From Syntrophomonadaceae bacterium (GTDB taxonomy: Bacteria > Bacillota > Syntrophomonadia > Syntrophomonadales > Syntrophomonadaceae), in assembly GCA_012840625.1 (NCBI GenBank), contig DUSB01000227.1:1-6099 (forward strand): a stretch of DNA of 6,099 nucleotides. Direction: 5' to 3'. Shown piece after piece: positions 1-5,711 of the stretch (positions are counted from its first letter, which is position 1; the number at the start of each line of letters is the position of its first letter). The notes under the pieces were generated by a model. That model saw only the letters and a program-made list of their open reading frames with translations, ran no database searches and was not told the origin of the DNA. The position numbers and the translations under genes were made by a program.

Positions 1-431
1 ATGCTGATCAGGCCGAAGAGCTGGCCCGCCAGCATAACGCAGACATCCAGGCGGTAGCTGAACAGACGATTCGCCAGTATGGCTATGACTATCCTGTAGA
101 GGTGCAGGTAGGCGCCTATCATTTTCCGGATAAAACATATGGTAAGATGCTATTTCCAGCCGGAGAATATGATGCGGTACGGGTGTTGATTGGAGAAGCA
201 AAAGGGAAGAATTGGTGGTGTGTTCTCTTTCCGCCGCTTTGCCTGATCTCCTCCTCGGAAAAAGGAATGGCGCTGGATCAAGCCGATTTGCTTTCGGACT
301 CGGAAAGCTGTAAAAATAAGCGGTGTAGGGAAAAAGGGGGGGCCGGGTCAGCTGAACAGAGCAAGAAAGCCAGAATTACCTTCAAATGCCTGGAACTATT
401 GCCGGAGGGAATACGTTTAGGTCACCAGTAA
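1..431 (+). CDS. spoIIR: Stage II sporulation protein R (SpoIIR), C-terminal part, 5' end outside window
   Basis: The reading frame is open from base 3 and ends at TAA 429-431, giving 142 residues; the N-terminus, with the expected signal peptide, lies upstream of the window. SpoIIR is made in the forespore and secreted into the intermembrane space, where it activates the SpoIIGA protease that matures sigma-E in the mother cell. The visible family marks are the YPVEVQVGAYHFPDKTYG stretch, then FPAGEYDAVRVLIGEAKGKNWW, the strongly conserved WCVLFPPLC box, and a tail of the ITFKCLELL type. Between the box and the tail is a hydrophilic linker of about 40 residues rich in Ser, Lys and Glu, with a short SCKNKRC segment, as variable in sequence as expected there. 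An A5G7 homopolymer lies in the linker at 331-342, but the frame after it still reads the family tail, so the gene looks intact. The methionine at base 102 is internal and is not the start. Confidence 0.93.
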   Translation, partial: ADQAEELARQHNADIQAVAEQTIRQYGYDYPVEVQVGAYHFPDKTYGKMLFPAGEYDAVRVLIGEAKGKNWWCVLFPPLCLISSSEKGMALDQADLLSDSESCKNKRCREKGGAGSAEQSKKARITFKCLELLPEGIRLGHQ

Positions 432-443
432 AAGGATGCTTAT

Positions 444-478
444 AAGGAGTCGGAGTTCTTGAGTCCGGCTCCTTTTTA
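444..478 (+). terminator. Rho-independent terminator after spoIIR
   Basis: An 11-bp stem pairs 444-454 (aaggagtcgga) with 464-474 (tccggctcctt), with a single G-U wobble at 450/468. It has a 9-base loop and is followed by a T-rich run (473-477). It starts 12 bases after the spoIIR stop codon and separates this sporulation gene from the ispE group. Confidence 0.92.
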
Positions 479-521
479 TTTGATTAAAACAAGGCCAGCA
501 GAACCTTATAGCGGCTTATAT

Positions 522-550
522 TTTATTTTGTAGACTTGAAAAGGTATAAT
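522..550 (+). promoter_or_regulatory. Candidate sigma-A-type promoter for ispE
   Basis: A perfect TATAAT lies at 545-550, 24 bases before the ispE start. At a 17-base spacing the -35 would be TTTATT (522-527), which matches only three of six consensus positions, so the promoter is weak or helped by the A/T-rich stretch just upstream. If this -10 is used, the leader is short: about 17 bases carrying the AGGAG ribosome binding site at 564-568. Its position right after a terminator supports a fresh transcription start here. Confidence 0.5.
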
Positions 551-574
551 GGAGGAAAACTTTAGGAGTCGATT

Positions 575-1453
575 ATGGAACAGGAGATAACCTTGGCTGC
601 TCCAGCCAAAGTGAACTTAACCCTGGATATCCTCGGTCAGCGTGCTGATGGATACCATGAGCTGGAGAGCGTTATGCAGCAGATTACATTATTTGACTTT
701 ATAACCCTGCGCCGAAGCGAACATGGACTGCAGCTTTATTGTTCTCATCCTCTGGTACCGGAAGGGGCGGATAATATTGCCTATCAGGCCGCTTTGCTGA
801 TGCTGGAAAAATTGGATAGCTCTGTGGGATTGGAGATCAGCATTGAGAAAAATATACCGGTGGGAGCCGGCCTGGCCGGGGGCAGTACCGATGCTGCAGC
901 CGTACTTATGGGGATTAACACCTTGATGGAGCTGGATTTATCACTCCCTGAATTGATGGCAGCAGGCAGCCAGCTGGGATCGGATATCCCCTTTTGTATT
1001 CAGGGAGGAACAGCTTTGGCCAGAGGGCGAGGAGAAATTATTACCCCACTTCCGGCAGGACCGGTGTTACAGCTGGTTCTGGTTAAACCTGATTTTTCCC
1101 TTTCTACTGCCGAGGTGTACCGCCGCTTCCGCATGGAAAAGGTCGGGCAAAGGCCGGGACTGGATGCTTTTCTCGCTGCCTGGACGCAATATGATATGAT
1201 AAACATGGTAGAAAATATGACCAATGTTTTAGAAACAGTCACCTTATCTTTATGCCCGGAAATACAAACCATCAAGCAAGAACTTATGGATAGTGGAGCC
1301 ATACAGGCTATCATGTCTGGAAGCGGTCCCACTGTTTTTGGTGTTTTTCCGGATCTTAAGACCGCTGGTATTGCTTATCAAAAAATGCAACAGCAGTATA
1401 AGGAAATATTTTTAGCTACATCGTATTATGGAGGTGACGCCAATGAAAACTAA
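575..1453 (+). CDS. ispE: 4-diphosphocytidyl-2-C-methyl-D-erythritol kinase (IspE)
   Basis: IspE is a cytosolic GHMP-family kinase that phosphorylates the 2-hydroxyl of CDP-methylerythritol with ATP. This is the fourth step of the non-mevalonate (MEP) route to isoprenoids, including the undecaprenyl carrier of wall synthesis. The protein is 292 residues, normal for the family. The N-terminal PAKVNLTL (10-17) holds the conserved Lys12 and Asn14, and ADGYHEL (24-30) holds the substrate-binding His28. The glycine-rich ATP loop PVGAGLAGGSTDAAAVL is at 95-111. LGSDIPF carries the expected catalytic Asp137, and the C-terminal GHMP motif SGSGPT is at 248-253. The ATG at 575 follows AGGAG (564-568) with a 6-base spacing. 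The end overlaps the next gene by 11 bp, so the two are probably translationally coupled. Nothing essential is missing. Confidence 0.97.
   Translation: MEQEITLAAPAKVNLTLDILGQRADGYHELESVMQQITLFDFITLRRSEHGLQLYCSHPLVPEGADNIAYQAALLMLEKLDSSVGLEISIEKNIPVGAGLAGGSTDAAAVLMGINTLMELDLSLPELMAAGSQLGSDIPFCIQGGTALARGRGEIITPLPAGPVLQLVLVKPDFSLSTAEVYRRFRMEKVGQRPGLDAFLAAWTQYDMINMVENMTNVLETVTLSLCPEIQTIKQELMDSGAIQAIMSGSGPTVFGVFPDLKTAGIAYQKMQQQYKEIFLATSYYGGDANEN
1430..1437 (+). promoter_or_regulatory. Ribosome binding site that sets the start of the GntR regulator
   Basis: GGAGGTGA, almost the full anti-16S complement, lies inside the end of ispE, 5 bases before ATG 1443. An upstream in-frame ATG at 1428 overlaps this site and has no ribosome binding site of its own at the right distance. 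ATG 1443 is therefore preferred. Confidence 0.8.
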
Positions 1454-2138
1454 ACGCCTGGCCCCCGTAAATCTGGATTCTTATAAACCCTTGCGGGAGC
1501 TGGTGCTGGAATCCATTCGCGATGCTATTATCAAGGGAACCCTTAAACCTGGTGAGCGCTTGATGGAAATTCAGCTGGCCGAGGAATTGGGTGTTTCCCG
1601 TACCCCGGTTCGTGAAGCACTGCGCAAGCTGGAGCTGGAAGGCTTTATTGTTATGGTGCCGCGCAAAGGTGCTTATGTAGCAGATCTTTCTGTTAAGGAC
1701 ATTGCGGATGTGTTTGAGATCCGTATAGCCTTGGAGGGTCTGGCTGCTGCCCTGGCAGCAGAGAGAATAACCGATGAAGAGCTAGAGCTGATGGAGCGCA
1801 GTCTGATTGAAAAGGGAGAGGCGATTGTTGCTGGAGATCTCGAACGTCTGGTACAGGTGGATGCGAGCTTTCACGAAACCCTCTACCAGGCCAGCCGTAA
1901 TGAGCGTTTAAATGCCATTATCAATAATCTGCGGGAACAGATTCAGCGTTTTCGTTCTGCGTCGCTTTCTTATCCGGGACGCAACAAAAAGTCCCTGGAT
2001 GAGCATCGTGCTATTTTGGAAGCCCTTGAAGCCCGGAATGTAACCCTGGCACGTCAGCTGGCCCAGGAACATATTGAAAATGCAGAAAACGTTTTAATTG
2101 AAACCTTAAAACAAACAGACACACCCATCGAAGAATGA
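1443..2138 (+). CDS. GntR-family transcriptional regulator, FadR/FCD subfamily
   Basis: This is a 231-residue DNA-binding regulator when started at ATG 1443; starting at 1428 would add five residues. The N-terminal winged helix (about 16-82) includes KPGERLMEIQLAEELGVSRT, followed by PVREALRKLELEGF and the wing PRKGAYV (73-79); this is typical GntR recognition-helix sequence. The C-terminal all-helical FCD domain (about 87-215) keeps all four positions of the usual metal site: Asp140 and His144 in DASFH, His188 in DEHRAIL, and His210 in QEHIENA. Family members with this set bind a divalent metal and often a carboxylate ligand such as a fatty-acid derivative or organic acid; the ligand here is unknown. 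The gene overlaps ispE by 11 bp and stops 16 bases before a nucleotidyltransferase gene. It takes the place PurR holds in the Bacillus locus but is unrelated to PurR. Its targets are not evident; autoregulation is a reasonable guess. Confidence 0.93.
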   Translation: MKTKRLAPVNLDSYKPLRELVLESIRDAIIKGTLKPGERLMEIQLAEELGVSRTPVREALRKLELEGFIVMVPRKGAYVADLSVKDIADVFEIRIALEGLAAALAAERITDEELELMERSLIEKGEAIVAGDLERLVQVDASFHETLYQASRNERLNAIINNLREQIQRFRSASLSYPGRNKKSLDEHRAILEALEARNVTLARQLAQEHIENAENVLIETLKQTDTPIEE

Positions 2139-2154
2139 ATGGGGGTTAGCAACC

Positions 2155-2934
2155 ATGCAATACGATGCGATTATACTGGCAGGGGGAAAGAACAGCGATG
2201 AGCTGAAAGAAATGGCTCCCTGTGACAATGAAGGGCTGATTTTCATTGGTAACTATCCTATGATCTATTATGTCTATCGTGCGGTACGCTCATCGCAATT
2301 GATTCGTAATATTATCATATGTGGCCCGGAAGGGGAATTAAAAAAGCACCTGCCCCAGGATGATGAACGGCTATTTTTTACCACCAGTGGAGATAACGCC
2401 ATGGAAAGCTTTCAGCATGGGGTTGAGGCGCTAAAAAAAATAGAGATCAGCCCTATGGTGCTGGCTTTACCTACCGATATTCCCTTCATCACTACCGAAG
2501 CCATTGATGATTTTTTGCGGCGTGGTGCAGAAATGCAGGCGGATTTTTGCTATCCAGTTACCACCAAAGAAGCCAATGATCTTAAATTTCCAGGCGTTAA
2601 GCGCACCTATGTACGTCTGAAAGATGGAATTTTAACCGGGGGAAATCTTTTTTTGATTCGTTCCGAGATTATTCCTGATTGTCTGGAAATAGGTACTCAG
2701 CTGGTGGAACGCCGTAAGAATCCGGTAGCCATGGGACGTCTCTTTGGTCCCGGTTTGGTGATTAAATATCTATTTCACTGTTTGGACATTGCTATGATAG
2801 AAAAACGTTTTTATAAGATGCTGGGGATTCGCGGCAGAGGAATTATTTCGCCCTATGCAGAAATAGGGGTTGATGTAGATAAGCCATCTGATTTACAGTT
2901 AGCCCGTAATTATTTAGCCGGAAAAGATTATTAA
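2155..2934 (+). CDS. MobA/GlmU-like nucleotidyltransferase (NTP_transf_3 type), substrate unknown
   Basis: This is a 259-residue soluble protein with a Rossmann-like nucleotidyltransferase fold. It opens with YDAIILAGGK (3-12), close in style to the start of GlmU two genes on. PMIYYVYRAV follows at 35-44. VLALPTDIPFIT (102-113) places Asp108 as the expected metal-binding residue, and a C-terminal DVDKPSDL (240-247) looks like the second acidic site of MobA-like enzymes. The nucleotide loop is unusual: the G-S/T-x-R-M signature is replaced by GGKNSDELKEM, and the lysine normally found before the ALI/P segment appears as Glu26 (NEGLIFIG). There is no left-handed beta-helix domain, so this is not a second GlmU. 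The start follows GGGGGTT (about 2140-2147). Context suggests co-transcription with ispE and the GntR regulator and an end at the terminator at 2942. It may transfer CMP, UMP or another nucleotide to an envelope or cofactor precursor; the sequence does not say which, and catalytic activity itself is not assured. Confidence 0.82.
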   Translation: MQYDAIILAGGKNSDELKEMAPCDNEGLIFIGNYPMIYYVYRAVRSSQLIRNIIICGPEGELKKHLPQDDERLFFTTSGDNAMESFQHGVEALKKIEISPMVLALPTDIPFITTEAIDDFLRRGAEMQADFCYPVTTKEANDLKFPGVKRTYVRLKDGILTGGNLFLIRSEIIPDCLEIGTQLVERRKNPVAMGRLFGPGLVIKYLFHCLDIAMIEKRFYKMLGIRGRGIISPYAEIGVDVDKPSDLQLARNYLAGKDY

Positions 2935-2941
2935 AGCCAGG

Positions 2942-2979
2942 GAATACAGCTTGCATCAATAACAGGCTGTATTCTTTTT
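2942..2979 (+). terminator. Rho-independent terminator after the nucleotidyltransferase gene
   Basis: A 12-bp stem pairs 2942-2953 (gaatacagcttg) with 2963-2974 (caggctgtattc), with one G-U wobble at 2951/2965. It has a 9-base loop and is followed by TTTTT (2975-2979). It begins 7 bases after the stop codon and ends the ispE–GntR–nucleotidyltransferase group, so glmU needs its own promoter. Confidence 0.93.
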
Positions 2980-3121
2980 ACCTGATGGGGTGGTATTCCT
3001 CTTCCAAGTACGATACAAATATATATGAACGCTCTATAAAGTATCTGTTTTTTGACCATAACGGCAAGATATTGTTGGATAATGTTTGGCAAGCATTAAA
3101 AAATAGACATTTTATTACTTG

Positions 3122-3163
3122 ACCCTGAAAGGATAGTGAATTTTTTTACTTTTCCTGCAGGGT
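3122..3163. repeat. Long imperfect palindrome spanning the glmU -35 region
   Basis: Three nested arms share one centre. ACCCTG (3122-3127) pairs with CAGGGT (3158-3163). AGGA (3130-3133) pairs with TCCT (3153-3156). AGTGAA (3135-3140) pairs with TTTACT (3145-3150), with one G-T wobble, around a TTTT loop. That is 16 pairs with only small internal mismatches. The inner right arm is the proposed -35 element itself. It may be an operator for a dimeric regulator. It could also act as an RNA hairpin if transcription enters from upstream, but no T-run follows the outer stem, so it is not a standard terminator. Confidence 0.6.
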
Positions 3164-3174
3164 AAGGGTATAAT
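3145..3174 (+). promoter_or_regulatory. Candidate sigma-A-type promoter for glmU-prs
   Basis: TTTACT (3145-3150, four of six consensus positions) is separated by 18 bases from a perfect TATAAT (3169-3174). Transcription would start near 3181 and give a leader of about 80 bases. It lies downstream of a strong terminator, where glmU needs a promoter. Confidence 0.65.
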
Positions 3175-3242
3175 ACTAAAGTGCGGTAGATGTTTTGGTA
3201 TAGGCACTGAAGAATTTTATCTGATCTGATGTTACGTTATAA

Positions 3243-3249
3243 GAGGTGA
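3243..3249 (+). promoter_or_regulatory. Ribosome binding site supporting the GTG start of glmU
   Basis: GAGGTGA lies 9 bases before GTG 3259. It is the only good ribosome binding site here, and the family N-terminus ([13 protein letters not shown]) begins just after the GTG, so the rare start codon is well supported. Confidence 0.8.
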
Positions 3250-3258
3250 AAACATCAA

Positions 3259-4626
3259 GTGGAATACGAAGCAGTCATATTGGCAGCCGGCAAAGGTACT
3301 CGCATGCGCTCTGAAATTCCCAAAGTAGCACATCAGGTTGCCGGAAAACCTATGGTTTTACACGTAGTGAATGCGGTTCGCGCAGTGGGAGCAGGGAAAA
3401 TTATACTGGTAGTAGGGCATGGCCGGGAGCAGGTACAATCATTATTTGATCCTGTCGCTGATGCGGTTCAATTTGCTCTGCAGGAAGAGCAGCTGGGAAC
3501 CGGGCACGCCCTGATGCAGGCCCAGGAGATGGTGAATCCAGATCACAATGTCCTGGTTTTGCCGGGCGATACTCCGCTTCTGCAGGCTGGCACCCTGGCA
3601 GAACTTATGCGCGTGCATGAAGAAAGTGGCGCAGCAGCCACCGTATTATCTACCCGCATGGAGAACCCCTACGGGTATGGGAGGATTGTACGCTCCGAGG
3701 ATGGAACCTTTCAGCGTATTGTCGAGGAAAAAGATGCCAGTGAGGAAGAAAAAAGCATTCAGGAGATTAATTCTGGCATGTACTGCTTTAAGGCCCGGGA
3801 AGCCTTTACAGCTTTAAAAAATCTTAGTACAGCCAATGCACAGGGTGAATACTACCTGACCGATATCCTGGAGTTGCTTAATCAACAGGGACAGAAGGTA
3901 GCCGTCTGCTTGCTGGATGCTGGGGAAGACATCTATGGTATAAACGATCGGGTACAGCTGGCTGAAGCGGAAAAAATTCTGCGCAGGCGCAAAAATGAAG
4001 CGCTCATGCGCAGCGGTGTTACGATTATGGATCCTGCTTCTACGTTTATTGACCTGGATGTAGAAGTGGGCAGTGATACCGTGCTATATCCTTTTACCAT
4101 TTTAGAAGGACAAACCCGTATTGGCAGCCGATGTATGATTGGACCGTCCACACGCATAAGAGATTCCATCATTGGTAGTGATGTACATATCGAAAGCTCC
4201 AGCATTAACCAGGCATCTATCGATGACAGCTGCAACATTGGACCTTTTGCCTACCTGCGGCCCGGAGCACAATTAGGGCCGAAGGTAAAGATAGGAGACT
4301 TTGTTGAAGTTAAGAAATCCAAGGTTGGCGAAGGAAGCAAGATTCCTCACCTGAGTTATGTAGGAGATTCGATTCTGGGCAAAGAAGTCAATGTAGGAGC
4401 AGGAACCATTACCTGTAATTATGATGGCACTAATAAATGGCAGACCATCCTGGAAGATGGGGCTTTTATTGGCAGCAATACCAATCTGGTAGCCCCGGTG
4501 CGGGTTGGATCTCATGCTACCACAGGAGCGGGATCAACCATTACCAGAGATGTTCCCGACCATGCACTGGCGGTTGAGCGGGCGGAACAGAAACATATCC
4601 AGGACTGGAAACTAAGAAAAGAATAA
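3259..4626 (+). CDS. glmU: Bifunctional N-acetylglucosamine-1-phosphate uridyltransferase / glucosamine-1-phosphate acetyltransferase (GlmU)
   Basis: GlmU makes UDP-GlcNAc in the cytosol in two steps: acetyl-CoA-dependent acetylation of glucosamine-1-phosphate, then uridylyl transfer from UTP. The product feeds peptidoglycan and other wall polymers. The protein is 455 residues, the normal full length (E. coli 456). The N-terminal uridyltransferase domain (about 1-230) carries LAAGKGTRM (8-16, Arg15), Lys22 in EIPKV, QLGTGHA (78-84) and Asp104 in LPGDTPLL, a metal ligand in the family. The C-terminal half (about 250-440) is a left-handed beta-helix of hexapeptide repeats, with [14 protein letters not shown], the acetyltransferase catalytic His364 in IPHLSYVGD, and CNYDG. 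It starts at GTG behind a good ribosome binding site. It is likely transcribed from the promoter near 3145-3174 together with prs, which begins 20 bases after its stop. Confidence 0.98.
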   Translation: MEYEAVILAAGKGTRMRSEIPKVAHQVAGKPMVLHVVNAVRAVGAGKIILVVGHGREQVQSLFDPVADAVQFALQEEQLGTGHALMQAQEMVNPDHNVLVLPGDTPLLQAGTLAELMRVHEESGAAATVLSTRMENPYGYGRIVRSEDGTFQRIVEEKDASEEEKSIQEINSGMYCFKAREAFTALKNLSTANAQGEYYLTDILELLNQQGQKVAVCLLDAGEDIYGINDRVQLAEAEKILRRRKNEALMRSGVTIMDPASTFIDLDVEVGSDTVLYPFTILEGQTRIGSRCMIGPSTRIRDSIIGSDVHIESSSINQASIDDSCNIGPFAYLRPGAQLGPKVKIGDFVEVKKSKVGEGSKIPHLSYVGDSILGKEVNVGAGTITCNYDGTNKWQTILEDGAFIGSNTNLVAPVRVGSHATTGAGSTITRDVPDHALAVERAEQKHIQDWKLRKE

Positions 4627-4628
4627 CT

Positions 4629-4635
4629 GGGAGGT
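4629..4635 (+). promoter_or_regulatory. Ribosome binding site for prs
   Basis: GGGAGGT lies 11 bases before ATG 4647, slightly long but acceptable. A second in-frame ATG at 4668 has GTGGAGG directly against it with no spacer, which is poor geometry. The first ATG is therefore preferred, although homologues often begin close to the second (MKLF). Confidence 0.6.
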
Positions 4636-4646
4636 ATCGAGGCATT

Positions 4647-5600
4647 ATGAAGGCATCCAGGTGGAGGATGAAGCTTTTTACAGGGAATGCTAACCCCTGT
4701 CTGGCTAAAGAAATTGCAGAATACTTGGGTATATCGATTGGAAATGCAAACGTATCCCGCTTTTCGGATGGTGAAATCAGTGTAGCCATTGACGAAAGCG
4801 TACGCGGAGTGGATGTATTTGTGGTACAACCCAGCTGTTCCCCGGGCAATGAAAACTTGATGGAATTGCTGATCATGATTGATGCATTTCGCCGGGCATC
4901 TGCATCGCGGATCAATGCTGTTATTCCTTATTATGGCTATGCCCGTCAGGATCGCAAGAGTCGTGCCCGTGATCCCATAACCGCCAAATTAGTAGCCAAC
5001 CTTATTGTGGAAGCGGGAGCCAATCGGATTGTAGCGGTTGACCTGCATGCCACCCAGATTCAGGGTTTCTTTGACATACCCGTCGATCATCTGCCTGGCG
5101 TTCCTACTCTGGCAGAATATTTTAAGGGGAAGGGTCTGGATGGAGAAGCAGTGGTCTTATCTCCAGATGTAGGTGGGGTAACCCGCGCTCGTGACCTAGC
5201 AGCCAAATTGGGAGCCCCCCTGGCTATTGTTGATAAAAGACGTCCTGAACCCAATATATCAGAAGTAATGCATGTAATCGGTGATGTCAGTGGCAAATCG
5301 GTCATTGTGGTGGACGATATTATTGATACCGCCGGAACCGTATGCCAGGCAGCGGAAGTTATGATGCAAAAGGGAGCCAAAGAGGTTTATGCGGCCTGTA
5401 CCCATCCGGTATTTTCCGGACCCGCTATAGAGAGATTATCCCGGGCACCTATTAAAGAAATCGTGGTAACCAATACCATACCCCTGGAAAACGAGAAACA
5501 TCTTCCCAATATCAAAGTCTTATCAATAGCTCCCTTAATTGGCGAGGCCATCCTCCGTATCCATGAAGATTTGTCGGTTAGCAAACTTTTTGAACCCTGA
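4647..5600 (+). CDS. prs: Ribose-phosphate pyrophosphokinase (PRPP synthetase)
   Basis: This cytosolic enzyme transfers the pyrophosphoryl group of ATP to ribose-5-phosphate, making PRPP for purine, pyrimidine, histidine, tryptophan and NAD synthesis. The protein is 317 residues, typical of class I PRPP synthetases. Visible motifs are FSDGEI (39-44), the ATP-site loop [10 protein letters not shown] (95-104), [11 protein letters not shown] (132-142) with the metal-binding His134, the KRRPEPN flexible loop, and the PRPP-binding loop [11 protein letters not shown] (221-231). TNTIPL near the C-terminus also fits the family. The start at 4647 gives a seven-residue extension (MKASRWR) before the conserved MKLFTGN; a start at 4668 would remove it, and both are possible. 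It follows glmU by 20 bases, as in Bacillus, and is probably co-transcribed with it. No obvious terminator follows it. Confidence 0.98.
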   Translation: MKASRWRMKLFTGNANPCLAKEIAEYLGISIGNANVSRFSDGEISVAIDESVRGVDVFVVQPSCSPGNENLMELLIMIDAFRRASASRINAVIPYYGYARQDRKSRARDPITAKLVANLIVEAGANRIVAVDLHATQIQGFFDIPVDHLPGVPTLAEYFKGKGLDGEAVVLSPDVGGVTRARDLAAKLGAPLAIVDKRRPEPNISEVMHVIGDVSGKSVIVVDDIIDTAGTVCQAAEVMMQKGAKEVYAACTHPVFSGPAIERLSRAPIKEIVVTNTIPLENEKHLPNIKVLSIAPLIGEAILRIHEDLSVSKLFEP

Positions 5601-5617
5601 ATCTTACCTGGAGCTAC

Positions 5618-5646
5618 TGGACAAGCTGATAAACTTTGCCTATACT
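5618..5646 (+). promoter_or_regulatory. Strong candidate sigma-A-type promoter for the bL25/Ctc gene
   Basis: TGGACA (5618-5623) and TATACT (5641-5646) each match five of six consensus positions and are separated by the ideal 17 bases. The start would be near 5653, giving a leader of about 60 A/T-rich bases. It begins 18 bases after the prs stop. With no terminator after prs, the gene may be read both from here and by read-through. Confidence 0.7.
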
Positions 5647-5711
5647 ATTAAAGTTAAGCGTATAAATAATAATGCGAATCTTAGAATTAATAAAGATAAC
5701 GAGGTGGTAGC

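Larger units (their letters stand above)
2935..3258. other. 324-base intergenic region before glmU
   Basis: The gap holds the terminator at 2942-2979, a stretch with no convincing gene (2980-3121), an imperfect palindrome over a promoter (3122-3174), and an 80-base glmU leader. A 45-codon ATG frame at 2985-3122 lacks a ribosome binding site and resembles no family I recognise, so it is not called. In Bacillus this place holds spoVG; no SpoVG-like frame is visible here. The leader contains a possible 5-bp hairpin, AGTGC 3180-3184 with GCACT 3204-3208, and a 7-bp repeat pair that flanks the glmU ribosome binding site. I see no tRNA or known riboswitch. Confidence 0.7.

Noticed and set aside
1428..1442. 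Upstream ATG 1428 as the start of the GntR regulator
   Set aside because: It overlaps the GGAGGTGA site that is ideally placed for ATG 1443, has no good ribosome binding site of its own, and would add only MEVTP before the conserved region.
2985..3122. Small 45-residue protein gene in the gap before glmU
   Set aside because: There is no ribosome binding site, its ATG lies 5 bases after the T-run of a strong terminator, and there is no family resemblance. It is kept only as a low-interest observation.
3122..3163. Reading the palindrome before glmU as an intrinsic terminator
   Set aside because: No T-run follows the right arm (the next bases are AAGGGTATAAT), the T-rich part sits in the loop, and a strong terminator already exists at 2942-2979.
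3180..3258. Riboswitch or glmS-type ribozyme in the glmU leader
   Set aside because: The leader is only about 80 bases, with short hairpins and none of the conserved cores I would recognise.
4512..4915. Minus-strand open frames across the glmU-prs junction
   Set aside because: They lie antisense to two unmistakable genes, overlap each other and resemble no protein family; they are shadows of the coding strand.
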